This document shows positions 31,948 to 43,079 of a stretch of 64,000 nt of DNA, piece after piece. The notes below the pieces were generated by a model. That model was not told the DNA's origin, searched no databases, and saw only the letters and a list, made by a program, of their open reading frames with translations. Both the position numbers and the translations under genes were made by a program. Positions within the stretch are counted from its first letter, which is position 1, and each line of letters opens with the position of its first letter. The DNA comes from Macrotis lagotis. Lineage: Eukaryota; Chordata; Mammalia; Peramelemorphia; Peramelidae. The DNA is taken from NCBI RefSeq assembly GCF_037893015.1, contig NC_133658.1, forward strand, positions 16,856,566 to 16,920,565. The letters are read 5' to 3'.

Positions 31948-32185
31948 GAATTTTAAATGCAATAATCATGGGACAGGCCAACCACACTTTTGCAGTATAG
32001 TAGAAACAACATTTTGCTGGTTAAAAAAAAAATCTATTTCTGACGAGTTCCTGGCAGATGATACTCAAAATATCATCTGCCATCTTGGCTTCCAAGTCCA
32101 TCACTTGTGTGAAATTTCTCTTTCAATGGTTGCCAAGAATTTCTGAACTGGTAAATATAATGACCCTTTTTCATCCCTAATCTCT

Positions 32186-32330
32186 TTGACCTTTTGGTAA
32201 CCATGTGACCAGTAGAATGCAAGCTTCTTAAGGGCAGGAGCTGCTTTTAGTTTTATTCCTCAGAGCCTACAACAATGTAAAGCCCATAGTGGATCCTTAA
32301 CAAGTGGTTGTTGAATTAAGTTTAACTAAA
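32186..32330 (+). mobile_element. L2 LINE 3' end
   Basis: AGAATGCAAGCTTCTTAAGG, GCAGGAGCTGCTTTTAGTTT, CATAGTGGATCCTTAACAAG. Confidence 0.7.
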
Positions 32331-32837
32331 TTCCACAATATCACTTTCATGATTTTTCTGCTACAAGTCCATTTACATCTCTATGTTTATCATCTCTCTT
32401 TCAACTCCTAGCAACGGGTTTGTCCCAAAACTCAATCCTGGGTCCTCTCCTCTTTGCTCTCTACATTCTCTCCCTTGGTGATATCATTTGTTCCCATGAG
32501 GTTTAAATATCATTTCTAAGTAGATGAGTCCCAGATGTAGATAGATAATTCTAATTTCTTACCTGAACTCAATCTCATATTATCAAAATCATGCCAATTA
32601 TTGCCAAGTGGACATCTTACCAACTCCAAATGTAAAATTCAGAACTCCCTACACTCTCTTCTAAACCTCTTCCTCCTACAATCTTCCCCATTTCTGTTCA
32701 GGATACCACCATCTTTCCAGATACAGAGGTCCATAACCTCAGAGTGAATCTTGAGTCTTCCTTCTCTCTCATGCCCCAAAACCAATCATTCTTATTGATT
32801 CCATCTCCAAAACATTATACACATGTGTGTGAGTAAA

Positions 32838-32925
32838 GATATATAGATAGATAGAGATAGAGATAGAAATACAGATAGAGATAGATGATAGAGAGAGAGA
32901 GATAAAGATAGAGATAGAAATATAT
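32838..32925 (+). repeat. (GATA)n/(GAGATA)n microsatellite
   Basis: GATA and AGATAG units with GA interruptions inside the L2 fragment. Confidence 0.9.
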
Positions 32926-33126
32926 TCCTTTTTTCCCCACAATCACACCATCATTTCTCCAAATTCAAACATTCATCACCTCTTATGCCAATAACTGTAG
33001 TAGCCTCATTTCATGTGTCTGCTCCAGTCTCTCCAGTATCCAGGTCATCCTCCACATGGCTGCTCAGATAATCTTGTTTAGGACCAAATATGATTGTATC
33101 ACTACCGTGCTCAAAAACTTCATTGA

Positions 33127-33268
33127 CAGGGCAGCTAAGTGGTGCAATGGACAGAGTACTGGCCTGGAGTCAGAAGGACCTGAGTTCAAATTTGACGTCA
33201 AACACAATAATTACCTAGCTGTGTGACCTTGGCCAAGTCACTTAACATGTTGTCTCACCAAAAAAAAT
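33127..33268 (+). mobile_element. tRNA-derived SINE inside L2
   Basis: GGGCAGCTAAGTGGTGCAAT ... CACTTAACATGTTGTCTCAC. L2 text continues on both sides. Confidence 0.9.
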
Positions 33269-33326
33269 TTCATTAGCTCCCTATTGACTCTGAGGGTGAA
33301 ACATAAACTGAGTTCATCATTTAAAG

Positions 33327-33525
33327 CAGAGGTAGAGAACATCTGGCTTACTGGCAGTATAGCTGTGTCATTGCCAAGGCAACCACAGGTAAGGACTCAA
33401 AATTCAATAAATCTAGGAGTTTTTTAGGTGAATTAATTAAATGTTTGATCAAGTATAGCCCACTAATGATGTTATAAATATTCAAATGGTCCTTGGTGCA
33501 AAAAAAGGTTTTCCACCGATCTTGA
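33327..33525. mobile_element. Possible hAT-type non-autonomous DNA transposon
   Basis: GCAGAGGTAGAGAACATCTG at the left and GTTTTCCACCGATCTTG at the right are imperfect inverted ends of the CAGGGGTGGGGAACC type. About 195 bp, non-coding. The expected 8-bp duplication is not clear. Confidence 0.45.
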
Positions 33526-33770
33526 AGTGAAAAACGTAGTCCTTAAAATCAGAAAAGCCTGGTTTGAGTCCAACCTTGACCACTAGTTTGTGATCTTGGG
33601 CAAAATCACTGTATCTATCTGAACTTCAGTTTCTTCATCAAAAAAGGAAGATACATTTAAAATGGGTATAATAACAATTGTAGTCATCAACTCACAAGAT
33701 TCTTGTGAAGGTCAAATATACAAATGTTATTCATATAATGTCTAAAAAAAAGTATTTGCAAATGGCAAGT
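33526..33770 (+). mobile_element. MIR-type SINE
   Basis: AAAGCCTGGTTTGAGTCCAA, TTGTGATCTTGGGCAAAATC, CTTCAGTTTCTTCATC. Confidence 0.65.
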
Positions 33771-34009
33771 TATAAGTTGCCATTGTAATTAATAGTGTTT
33801 TGGAGGGAATGAGATTTACGATTTCATTGATATAGGAAATTTCCAATGAGGTATCTATCTAGACCAATGTAGACCAACCTCTCCTCTAAAAACTTAAAAT
33901 CCAGAAAATCTCCTAGAGAACTGAGTGATTAAATGACTTGTCCAGTCAAGGTCACACAATCAATATGGGTCAGAGGTGGATCTTTCTGGCTCTAATATCA
34001 ACGATCCTA

Positions 34010-34345
34010 CCCTCTACACCATACTGTCTCCATTATTATCATATTATCCCATGCATAAATTCAGTGTTCTACCCATACTTGACTACTCTCTCTCTATCTC
34101 CCACACCCATCATTCCATTTCACACCTCTGTAACTTTACATGGACCTGTGCCTGGAATGCACTCCCTCCTAATCCCCATGCCCCTCAAAATCTTTCTCTT
34201 TATTCAAGGCAAAATTTAGCTGCCATCTCTTCTTGAAAGCCTTTCCTAATCCCCAAATTGCTAACATTCTCTCCCTCCTCAGAAAACCTTACATTTATCT
34301 ATCCAGACATATTCTGTATCTCCTAGTTCCAGAGGGCAGAGACTT
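34010..34345 (+). mobile_element. L2 LINE 3' fragment
   Basis: CTGTGCCTGGAATGCACTCC, CAAGGCAAAATTTAGCTGCC and AAGCCTTTCCTAATCCCCAA, then GTTCCAGAGGGCAGAGACTT: the conserved L2 terminal order. Confidence 0.8.
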
Positions 34346-34699
34346 TGTCCTTTTTTAGAAATTCATTATATATTTATTTAATTCAATCAATTCAAAAGAT
34401 CATAAAATATCCTCATTCTAACCAGATGAATGAGTAAAGATTTATGGAAATGAAATATGGGCTGCTCCCTCTGGAGCTTGTTGTTGTGCCAAATAGATGG
34501 TGAAGGTTAGTTGTGCCATAGACAAGAAATGATCAAAGTACCTTAGCTTGTCCCTATGTACTAGACCTATAAAATGTCAGAGCTGGAAGGGACCTTGTTC
34601 CCCTACCCTTTAGTTCAATTCTCTCCTCCTTCCCTAGATGCTGGACACTTTTATGTGCTGTCCCACCTACCTAGAATTCATTCTGTCCTCATTTTTGCC

Positions 34700-34968
34700 T
34701 CTTGACTTCCCTTGGCTTTTTTCAATTTCCTCATAAAAGTTTAGTTTCTCTGGGTTTTCTTATTCTTAATTCTAGTATCTTCTATTGAGTATTTCCAATT
34801 TTTTTCTGCAGAGAGCTTGTCTATACATAGTTGTTTTCACATTGCTTCTTCCATTAGATTGCAAACTCCTACAGAACTGAGATTGTCTTTTGCCTCTTTT
34901 TGTATCCCAGAGATTAACAGAGTGTTGCACATAGTAGGAGCTTAATAAATAATCTTCTGACTGGCATA
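34700..34968 (+). mobile_element. L2 LINE 3' end
   Basis: TTAGATTGCAAACTCCTACA ... CACATAGTAGGAGCTTAATA, the L2 terminus. Confidence 0.85.
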
Positions 34969-34984
34969 GAGAACAAGTAACAAT

Positions 34985-35175
34985 GCCAGGATTTAGATCA
35001 TAGATCTAAAGTTGGAAAAGATGTCAAAGAGGGCATCTAGTAAAACCTTCTCATTTTACCCATGAGGAAACTGAAGCCCAAGGAATTTAAGTGACTTGTT
35101 CAAGGTCACACAAGGTCATGTACATCAGTAGTAGGATTTGAACCCAGACCTTTTGACTCTAGACCTGAGGTTCTT
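34985..35175 (+). mobile_element. THER/MIR-type SINE
   Basis: CCCATGAGGAAACTGAAGCC, GTGACTTGTTCAAGGTCACA, GATTTGAACCCAGACCTTTT. Confidence 0.75.
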
Positions 35176-35349
35176 CTCACTGCATATAGTTGTAGGGAAA
35201 ATTGGGGGAAGCAAAGCATTAAAGAACTTGGTGATTTCCCAAACACAATGCAGCTTAGTCTCTTCCTCCAATTTCTCAAATAATTCATTGTCCATTTATC
35301 ATATTTGTCCAAAATACATGGATATCTCTATAATTCACCCACAGTAAGG

Positions 35350-35895
35350 AAGCAAGCATTTGATAAGTGCCTACTATGTGCAACTAGATGTTGCAGAGAA
35401 TAGAACACCAGCCCTGGAATCAGGAGGACCTGAGTTCAAATCCAGGTTCAGACCCTTGACAACTTACTAGCTTGTGTGACCTTGGGCAAGTCATTTAACC
35501 CTGATTGCCATGGTCATCCTGATTCATATCTGGTCACTAGACCCAGATTGCTCTGAAGGGAACAGTGAGACTGGTGATATTGCACAATCCCCCTATTCAA
35601 ATTCAGTTCATGTCCATATCATGGCATCACTTCCCTGATGCCGTGGTCTTCTTTGAGAATGAAGAATGAACAAAAACTATGTGCTAAGCATTTTATAAAT
35701 ATTATCTCATTTGGAACTAACAACAGCCCTGGTAAGGAGGTACTTTTATGATCCCTATTTTAGATTTGAGGAAGACAGAGATTAAGCAATTTGTCCAAAG
35801 TCACAAAGTTAGTAAGTGTCTGAGATAAAATTTGAATGCAGGTCTTCCTTACTCAAGATTCAGTCATTTATCCACTTGGCCACCTAGTTCCTTGT
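35350..35895 (+). mobile_element. THER/MIR SINE split by a younger SINE
   Basis: The left part (TGATAAGTGCCTACTATGTG) and right part (GCTAAGCATTTTATAAATAT ... CACAAAGTTAGTAAGTGTCT) form one older element interrupted at 35382-35675. Confidence 0.85.
35382..35675 (+). mobile_element. tRNA-derived SINE, long form, nested
   Basis: CCTGGAATCAGGAGGACCTG ... GACCCAGATTGCTCTGAAGG ... TTCTTTGAGAATGAAGAATG. The duplication ACTATGTGC lies at 35373-35381 and 35676-35684. Confidence 0.93.
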
Positions 35896-35940
35896 GCCAT
35901 AAGTTCAATATAGAAAATAGGTATGGTTGTCTCAAACATT

Positions 35941-36200
35941 TTTATGATTGTTTAGTCATTTCAATCATTTCCAACACTACATGACTCCATTTGGGGTTTT
36001 CTTGGCAAAAATACTGGATATGTTTGTCATTTTCTTCTCCAGCTCATTTGGCAGATGGGGAACTAAGTCAAAAAGGTTTAAGTGGCTTGCTCAGGATCAA
36101 ACAGCCAATAAGTACCTGAGGCCAAGTCTGAATTCAAGATGATAAGTCTTTCTTACCCCAAGACTACCTACTTTATCCACTGTGCCCCTTTAGGTGCCTG
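35941..36200 (-). mobile_element. SINE with accccaaatgggg module
   Basis: ACTCCATTTGGGGTTTTCTT, CTTCTCCAGCTCATTTGGCA and, at the head end, TTATCCACTGTGCCCC. Confidence 0.85.
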
Positions 36201-36439
36201 TCTCATTAATAGGCATGCTATGTAAATCTGTTCTTTTTTTTCCTCATGGAGAGGATCACAATAGTAAGTGACAGAACGTGACTTCAAACATAGTTTTTTC
36301 TCTTCCAAGACCAGTGTTTTCTTTCCAAGAAAAGCCCATGACAGAACACTTTTCTCAAGCCAGCACAGAAGCTACTGATATTTGGATAAGTTTCTCATGT
36401 GAAAAAGGAGGAAGAAGAGGCAGTTCAGGGATTTAACTT

Positions 36440-36890
36440 ATAAGGATAAAGTATATTCTCCCTATAATAATTATTATTATTTTAATAAACTGTGTCTGTC
36501 TGGCCCTTTCCAGCTAACAATATGCTTCCACTCCATTAACCCATCCCAATCTCCTGACAAGCTTGCAAGGAAAAATGACCCCAGTCAAAAAGCTCTGTGA
36601 CAAGTGGGCAGCCAGGTTTCTTCTGTCTTTTGTTCACCAGAGACAGAAAGAGATAAATTGGCAGTGTCTGGAAAGCATCCTCAGGATGCAGAATATATTA
36701 CCTGCCAGATGAGGTTGGGCCTTTAAATTCACCAAATCTATCTCTGACAACCTCTTGTGCCTTAATGAGCCTTATTTCCTTTTCCCTTCCCAATGGGACT
36801 GGCAAGGATTAGCTGTCTCCATTCAACAAGATCCTAAAGACAACCTTCCTCTTCTGGGGAAGATTGTCTTCCAGCTCCACCTTTTTGGTA
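36440..36890. other. Repeat-free intronic block
   Basis: No repeat family is recognised and there is no coding exon. The even base composition and AT-rich TTAATGAG-type words make it a possible conserved non-coding element, which cannot be tested here. Confidence 0.3.
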
Positions 36891-36894
36891 AAGG

Positions 36895-37345
36895 ACAGAA
36901 TACTAAAAGTTGGAACTGGAGAACATGAGTTCAAAATATGTCTAACCTTGTGCAAATGCATTACTTCACTAGGTCTCAGTTTCCTCAGCTACAAAATAAG
37001 GTGCTTGGATTAAATGGTTTCTAAATCCACTTCCAGCTCCTAACAATAGAGTAGCCGCAATTTTCATGGGCGGTGCTCTCACAAATAAATGCACATGGCA
37101 TAACGAAATAGATATAGAATTATTAGGATCAGAGAGGGCTAGAAGGAAGCTTAGAACTATCCCTTCCAACTACCTCAAATAAAAATGAAAAAAAACTGAA
37201 GCCTAGCAAAGTTCAATAGCTTGCCCAAGGTCATAGGATCAGAGAAACATAGATGTACATCTAGAAGGGTCCTTGGGGGTCACTCCCATTTTTTGCATGA
37301 ATAGAGGTTCAGAGAGAAAAAAGGACTTGTTCAAAATCATACCTG
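36895..37345 (+). mobile_element. MIR and THER fragments
   Basis: 36900-37050: GTCTCAGTTTCCTCAGCTAC, ACTTCCAGCTCCTAAC. 37115-37345: AACTGAAGCCTAGCAAAGTT, then CATCTAGAAGGGTCCTTGGG and GGTTCAGAGAGAAAAAAGGA. Confidence 0.6.
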
Positions 37346-37348
37346 TAG

Positions 37349-37506
37349 AGGCAGCTAGGTGGCACAGTGAATAGAGCACTGACCCTGGAGTCAGGAAGAC
37401 CTGAGTTCAAATGCAGCCTCAGATATTTAATAATCAATTAGCTGCATGACCTTAGGCAAGTCATTTAACCCCAGTGCCTTGCAAAGGGAAAAAAAAATCC
37501 AAGCTT
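37349..37506 (+). mobile_element. tRNA-derived SINE, short form
   Basis: AGGCAGCTAGGTGGCACAGT ... AGTGCCTTGCAAAGGG. The duplication ATACCTGTAG / ATACATGTAG lies at 37339-37348 and 37507-37516. Confidence 0.93.
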
Positions 37507-37515
37507 ATACATGTA

Positions 37516-37533
37516 GTGTGTGTGTGTGTGTGT
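37516..37533 (+). repeat. Short (TG)n
   Basis: About nine GT units. Confidence 0.9.
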
Positions 37534-38432
37534 GGTAGAATTGGAATTTTAATGCAAGTGCCCTGACTCCAAATCTCCAATACTCTAATGTCCTTTGATT
37601 ATCCTTTGAATTTATTTAATATACTAAGTAAGGCACTATTTGGGAGGAAATAGGGCTTCTCTGAACCTTATTTCTCCATACTTCTCCAGGAAACTGAATG
37701 GAGAAAAGAATCACAATGGCTCATGGGCTGACTGAGCCCTTCCTGCAAGTGCTCTAGCAAGAACATTGAGTATGCATATGATGGTGCTGAAAACACCTTC
37801 AGAACAGCCAACTAGTTCAGATCATTAGAAATGAAGTGAAAAAGCAAGCTTTGAATTCATTGAATTCCTTTTTCCCTAAGTAGGGGACCAGGAAAGCAGG
37901 ATTCAGAACCATAGTTGGGGCCTTTGGAGTCAGTCAGTATGTCTAGTCTTATCATGATTATCACCCTGAACCACGGTGAACATGATTCTCCCTTCCCTTT
38001 AGGCAATGATGGAGAAATTAATTTTGGAGGTCCAAGTCTTCCCCTAAATAGTACCCTTGTCACCATTTAAAATTCATTAAAAGACCCTAAAGGAACATAA
38101 GGCCTACCAATGAACTCAATCTAATTCAAATTAATCCAATGACCACTTTGCTAATATACATTAATCAATAATCTATCGGGCTAATTCTCTATGGGACCAG
38201 TAGACCCAAAGCATGATGGACAGTTAGATAAAGGAGAGATAAATTTTTCCACTTTGTTATCTCCCCTTTGACCTAGCTAGCACCTAAATCTTGAAGAGCA
38301 CCCAGAGGTCATCAAGTATAATCACCTCATTTTCAAAATGGAAAAAAATTCAGGCTCACAAGTGTGAATGAGTTTTCTCCAAATGCAATTTCTATACCTT
38401 ATCTCCAGAATCATCCCTGCATATTCCCATGA
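37534..38432. other. Intronic DNA, nothing recognised
   Basis: No coding exon or repeat family is recognised, apart from a faint MIR-like end at 37540-37600. Confidence 0.35.
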
Positions 38433-38527
38433 AACTAATGGATTGATTGATTGATGTTTGTCCTTTGTCCTTGAAGACCTTGACCTGAGGGAGACGATGT
38501 CATGACACACAAGTCAGTTGGATCATG
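38433..38527 (-). mobile_element. tRNA-SINE long-form tail fragment
   Basis: TGATGTTTGTCCTTTGTCCT, GAGACGATGTCATGACACAC: reverse complement of the long-form 3' module only. Confidence 0.65.
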
Positions 38528-38818
38528 CTATAATTAGAGAACCATATTTCTAACCCATGTTTCCAGAATGACCTTACCTCTTCTCAGAATTTTCTCTATA
38601 CATGCCCATATTTAGAGACTCATTTATTTTAAGTAGCTTCCTTTTCAAAAGTTCAAAACCCTTTCATGTCTTCTATTTACATAATAGCATGAATCACTTT
38701 CCTTCTATGACTTTAAACCTGGCTACATGGAATGGAGATTTTAACTGAGAATAGGGAAAGAGGGAAATAAATTTTTGAAGCACAGAGGGCTTACAGGAAG
38801 GGAATAGCTAAGTAAGGC

Positions 38819-38867
<49 letters not shown>

Positions 38868-38871
38868 TGTG
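38819..38871 (+). repeat. (TG)n microsatellite
   Basis: About 26 GT units with one ATG interruption. Confidence 0.96.
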
Positions 38872-39039
38872 CTTGAGAGTCTTTGGGTAGCATCTTGATA
38901 GTTAGAAGGCATTGGGCATATAGGATTCAGGAAAGAAGCACTGGGATGGGGGAAGGAGGTAGTAGAATTTCCCAAATGATTACTTTTCTATTTTAGCAAT
39001 TTTGCTTCTCTGCATGTTAAAAACCACATTTGAAATGCT

Positions 39040-39260
39040 TAAAGTGTTGTCAACCAGAAGTCAGGGGAAAGAATGCTAGAATAGAATCAGAGAATCTAGG
39101 TTAAAAATGTTAGGTCTAGCACCTACAGACTTACTTAACAGCCTTTGTGACCTTGGACCTATGGAACCTTTTATCTCTCCAAATTTCCACTTCTTCCTCA
39201 CTGGAATAGGAGTGAACTAGGGTACTATGGTCCTTTTCATCTTGAATTCTATTATCCTAA
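39040..39260 (+). mobile_element. MIR-type SINE (degraded)
   Basis: TTTGTGACCTTGGACCTATG, CCACTTCTTCCTCACTGGAA and TCTTGAATTCTATTATCC. Confidence 0.55.
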
Positions 39261-39392
39261 TGACTTCATTTATTCTTCTTGGTCTTTGGAGGGCAGAAAT
39301 AGAATCACCTGGATAGAAGGTAGAGAGGGTTGAACGTGGAAAGCAGACTCTGTGTGTACACATATGCATAGCAACATGCAATTTTGTTATTT

Positions 39393-39625
39393 TTGTTGTT
39401 CAGTCATTGTAGTTGTATCCAACTCTTCATGACCCCATTTAAGATTTTCTTGGCAAAAATACTAAAGTAATTTCCTATTTGCTTCTCCAGCTCATTTTAT
39501 AGATGAGGAAATTCAGGAAAACCAGGTTAAGCGACTTGCCCAAGGTCAGCTAGTGAGTGTCTAAGGTTGAATTTGAATTCAGGAAGATGACTTTCTGATC
39601 CCAGGCCCAGTGGTTTATCCAATTG
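39393..39625 (-). mobile_element. SINE with accccaaatgggg module
   Basis: TTGTTGTTCAGTCATTGTAG, GACCCCATTTAAGATTTTCT, TTTTATAGATGAGGAAATTC and GGTTTATCCAATTGA. Confidence 0.85.
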
Positions 39626-39893
39626 AGAATCTAAGAAGTAAAGATGAATTTGTGGCAGAGTAGGAGCTTTTACCCAGATCTCACTCATTGCTTTCTGATT
39701 TAAGTGTGCAGGTGCCCTAAAACATGAGATGGGCTTCATCAGAGTCCCTGTGGTATGAAAGTCTCCTTCCTCAGAGTTGTAGAAAGACAGATACACATGT
39801 AATTTTGATGGAGTTGTGAACTGATCTAAGCATCCTGCAAAGCAATTTAGAATTATTCTGATAACAAAATTGATTTAAATATCTTTACCCTTT

Positions 39894-40507
39894 AAAAACA
39901 TCACTTGTACAAAAATTTTCATAGCAGCCCTGTTTGTGGTGGAAAAGAATTGGAAATCAAGTAAATATCCTTCAATTGGGGAATGGCTTAGCAAACTGTG
40001 GGTATGTGATGAAACACTATTGTTCTATTAGAAACCAGGAGGGATGGGAATTCAGGGAAGCCTGGAGGGATTTGCATGAGCTGATGCTGATTGAGTTGAG
40101 TAGAACCAGAAAAACACTGTACACCCTAACATGGGGGTGATGATCAACCTTGATGGACTCACTCATTCCAACAGTGCAACAATCAGGGACAATTTGGGGC
40201 TGTCTGCAATAGAGAATACCATCTATGACCAGAGAAAGAACTATAGGGTCTGAACAAAGACCAAGGACTATTACCTTTAATTTAGGGGGGAAAAAACTGA
40301 TATCTTATTGTCTGATCTTGCTATCTCTTATACTTTATGTTTCTTCCTTAAGGACATGATTTTTCTCTCACCACATTCAATTTGGATCAATGTGTACCAT
40401 GGAAACAATGTAAAGACTAGCAGATTGCCTTCTATGGAGTGGGGGGAGGTAAGATGGGGGCAAATTGTAAAACTCAAAATAAATAAAAGAAAAAAAAAAG
40501 AAAAAAA
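39894..40507 (+). mobile_element. Younger 5'-truncated L1 inserted in older L1
   Basis: It begins in ORF2 text (TTCATAGCAGCCCTGTTTGT; frame reads NKHYCSIRNQEGWEF-like residues and LSRTRKTLYTL), has the 3' UTR GTGTACCATGGAAACAATGT and ends in A-rich sequence. A perfect 11-bp duplication CTTTACCCTTT lies at 39883-39893 and 40508-40518. Only about 614 bp were inserted, a typical 5'-truncated copy. Confidence 0.93.
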
Positions 40508-40668
40508 CTTTACCCTTTTGGGTCAAACATCCCAATACTAGGATTATACCCCAAGGTCAAATACAGAAAAAGCTATATGAAGAAAAATATTCACAGGAGC
40601 ACTTTTATGCAGTAGTAAAGAATTGGAAACTTAGTAAATATCCATCAATTAGAGACTACTGAAGCATT

Positions 40669-40821
40669 TTTTTTTAGATTTTTCAAGGCAATGGGGTTAA
40701 GTGGCTTGCCCAAGGCCATGCGGCTAGGTAATTATTAAGTGTCTGAGGCTGGATTTGAACCCAGGTACTCCTGACTCCAAGACCAGTGCTCTATTCACTG
40801 TGCCACCTAGCCGGCCCTAGG
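40669..40821 (-). mobile_element. tRNA-derived SINE inside older L1
   Basis: TTTTTCAAGGCAATGGGGTT ... GTGCCACCTAGCCGGCCC. The short duplication GAAGCAT lies at 40661-40667 and 40822-40828. Confidence 0.93.
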
Positions 40822-41164
40822 GAAGCATATTTTAGTACAGAAATGAAAGAGATAATACTATGCTAAAAGAAACAATGAATATGAAAAAGTCAGAGATGTG
40901 CAGGAAGACTAACATGGACTGATCCGGAGTGAAGTAAGGAGAACCAGAAAAAAATGTGGAAAGCCTACAATTTAAGTAGAAAGAACAATTGCAATAAAAT
41001 CACATCTGTCTAATTATACTGAGCAAGCTAGAGAAGAAATAATGAAATATATTTGCCTCTTTAATCAGACAGGTGAAGGACCATGAGGATAGATAATCAA
41101 ATGATCCAATCGTTAGTACTACTTTTTTCCACTTTTTTACATTTATTACTAGGTGAGAATTGGG

Positions 41165-41380
41165 GAGGGTCAGTCAGTCAGTCTCAATCATATCTTATTC
41201 TTTAGAACCCAATTTGGGATTTTTCTGAACAAAGATACTGGAGTGGTATGCTGTTTCCTTTTTCTGCTCATTTTACAGATGAAGAAACTGGGGCAAACAG
41301 GGTTATGTGACTTGCCCAGGGACTGAGACTATATTTGAACTTCCTGACCCCAGACCTACTGTGCCATCTCATCATAAGTT
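41165..41380 (-). mobile_element. SINE with accccaaatgggg module
   Basis: AGAACCCAATTTGGGATTTT, GATACTGGAGTGGTATGCTG, GGGGCAAACAGGGTTATGTG and CTACTGTGCCATCT. Confidence 0.8.
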
Positions 41381-41469
41381 CATGTGATATAAAAATAAAA
41401 GATATAATTAAAAATTAGATTTCAAAAAGTTCTTCTGTCTCCACTCCAGTGACTTGGTAATTTGAGCTA

Positions 41470-41660
41470 CTGAAAGAGGCTATATTTACAGTAGGAAGAG
41501 CATTGTACTTGGAATAAAGAAATCAAGGGTCCTCTTCCTACCTCTGCCACTTACAAATAATATAAACAAGCAAATCACCTTCCCTCTCTTAGCTTCAGTT
41601 TCTTCATCTGTAAAGTGAAGGGAAATGAACCAAGTTGTTTCTAAAGTTTTCTCCATTTCC
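41470..41660 (+). mobile_element. MIR-type SINE
   Basis: CTCTGCCACTTACAAATAAT, CTTCAGTTTCTTCATCTGTA. Confidence 0.65.
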
Positions 41661-41699
41661 ATGAATATCAGATCTTGTGCTGACGGGTATTCTGGTCCA

Positions 41700-41860
41700 A
41701 ATCAATTGTTCAACTAGTGGGAGTTTTTTGTATCTTGTTTCTGATCTTGTCTGTATAACATTGCTTTCATGTTGTTTATCTCATTATACCTTGAGCTACT
41801 TGAGGGCAGTCACAGTGATTTTTTTCCTATATATCCTCAGTGTAAACATTGTGTATGTTG
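41700..41860 (+). mobile_element. L2 LINE 3' end (degraded)
   Basis: CTCATTATACCTTGAGCTAC and TTGAGGGCAGTCACAGTGAT. Confidence 0.6.
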
Positions 41861-41862
41861 GG

Positions 41863-41864
<2 letters not shown>

Positions 41865-41903
<39 letters not shown>

Positions 41904-41912
41904 TGTGTGTGT
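41865..41912 (+). repeat. (TG)n microsatellite
   Basis: About 23 GT units with one ATG interruption. Confidence 0.96.
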
Positions 41913-42123
41913 AAAAAGCTGTCAACTCATGCAGGAGGATCCATCAAATTCCTTTTTTGTCTCCTGCATAGAAACAAAGCAATTGAGTACTGAATGAGTG
42001 TGATCCATGGTTTCTCATAATTGCTCTTTGTCCTGAAGTCTTAATACTATTGGAATAGTCCTTACTGATATAGGAACAAATCAGAGAATGCAGAGAGTGA
42101 CTTGAAAAATTCAAGAAAAATAT

Positions 42124-42127
42124 CACA

Positions 42128-42165
<38 letters not shown>
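42124..42165 (+). repeat. (CA)n microsatellite
   Basis: About 20 CA units, in reverse complement relation to the (TG)n 212 bp to the left. Confidence 0.96.
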
Positions 42166-42166
<1 letters not shown>

Positions 42167-42169
42167 TGC

Positions 42170-42750
42170 TCTAAATATTCAGAAAATTGAGGCACTTACT
42201 GGGTCTGAAAACTGAAAAGTCTACAACTGAGATTATTGTCTCAGGTATCTACTCCCCTTTATAAGGAGCTACAGTGTCCTAAAGATATTCCTGACAATGC
42301 TCATTTGCATGTTGAGGTCTTCCCCAACTTCTCTGGAAGTAAGGCCATTTTCACACCAGTGCTTCTGGTAATCAGCACCATTGACTCTAAAAGGGTGACC
42401 AAAGCATATAGGCTATTAGCCTATATTTTCAATATTGTCCTTTTCATTGGAGGATCCCTTCCTCATTAGTGGTGATGCCTGAATAAAGCCACTATCTTTC
42501 ATTATTTTGACTGCTCCTCACTTACTGGCTTGAACTTGCATTCCTTCTAGTACGAGATTCAGTAAAGACCTGTGAGGTCTGATGAGAATGAATTACCAGG
42601 AGAAGACTATGCAGCATTTGAAACCTGCTGTCACTGTAGAAACCAATAACTTTCTTTCCATAGGCTTATAAACATCAGCCAGATACTGGTCATGAACCCA
42701 AATGAAGTCAATAGTTGCCAACCTTGAAAAAATGTGTACTGTTGTGCAAA
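42170..42750. other. Intronic DNA, nothing recognised
   Basis: No coding exon or repeat family is recognised. Confidence 0.35.
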
Positions 42751-42754
42751 GATG

Positions 42755-42955
42755 GCAAATTGAGACATTGGGAGGAAATGGGCTTGAAGCTCAATTACCT
42801 TTCACACTTACTAGCTATGTGGCCAGGGGTAATTCACTTAGCCTCTCTCTTAGTCTTCTCATCTACAAAATGGAGAAAAGAACACCTATACTCACTACAG
42901 GATGCTGGAGAGAGCTATGGAATGTCAGTTTCTTGCTTATTTTTTAGTCCCATGC
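42755..42955 (+). mobile_element. MIR-type SINE
   Basis: CTAGCTATGTGGCCAGGGGT, CTCTCTTAGTCTTCTCATCT and ACAAAATGGAG. Confidence 0.6.
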
Positions 42956-43079
42956 TGTGATTTCGCATAGAGATCTTCCAGTATGGAAATTTCCTCCATT
43001 GATCCTATTCAATAACTCTATTATTATAGTCTTACAATCTTGGAGAGTTGCTGAGGTAGTGAGAGGTTTGGTGACTTGC

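Larger units (their letters stand above)
32380..33325 (+). mobile_element. L2 LINE, internal RT-domain fragment
   Basis: TTTGTCCCAAAACTCAATCC (degraded PQ.S.LG) and CTTGGTGATATCATTTGTTC, followed by 'gtggacatctta' and GTCATCCTCCACATGGCTGC. A (GATA)n stretch and a SINE interrupt it. Inactive. Confidence 0.75.
39800..41095 (+). mobile_element. Older L1 LINE 3' end, twice interrupted
   Basis: The left part (GTTGTGAACTGATCTAAGCA ... TTTAAATATCTTTACCCTTT) continues after a younger L1 at 40508 (GGGTCAAACATCCCAATACT, AGGATTATACCCCAAGGTCA) and again after a SINE at 40822. It matches the L1 ORF2 C-terminal coding text 'ctttgatccagcaataccactactaggtc' in degraded form. Confidence 0.85.
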
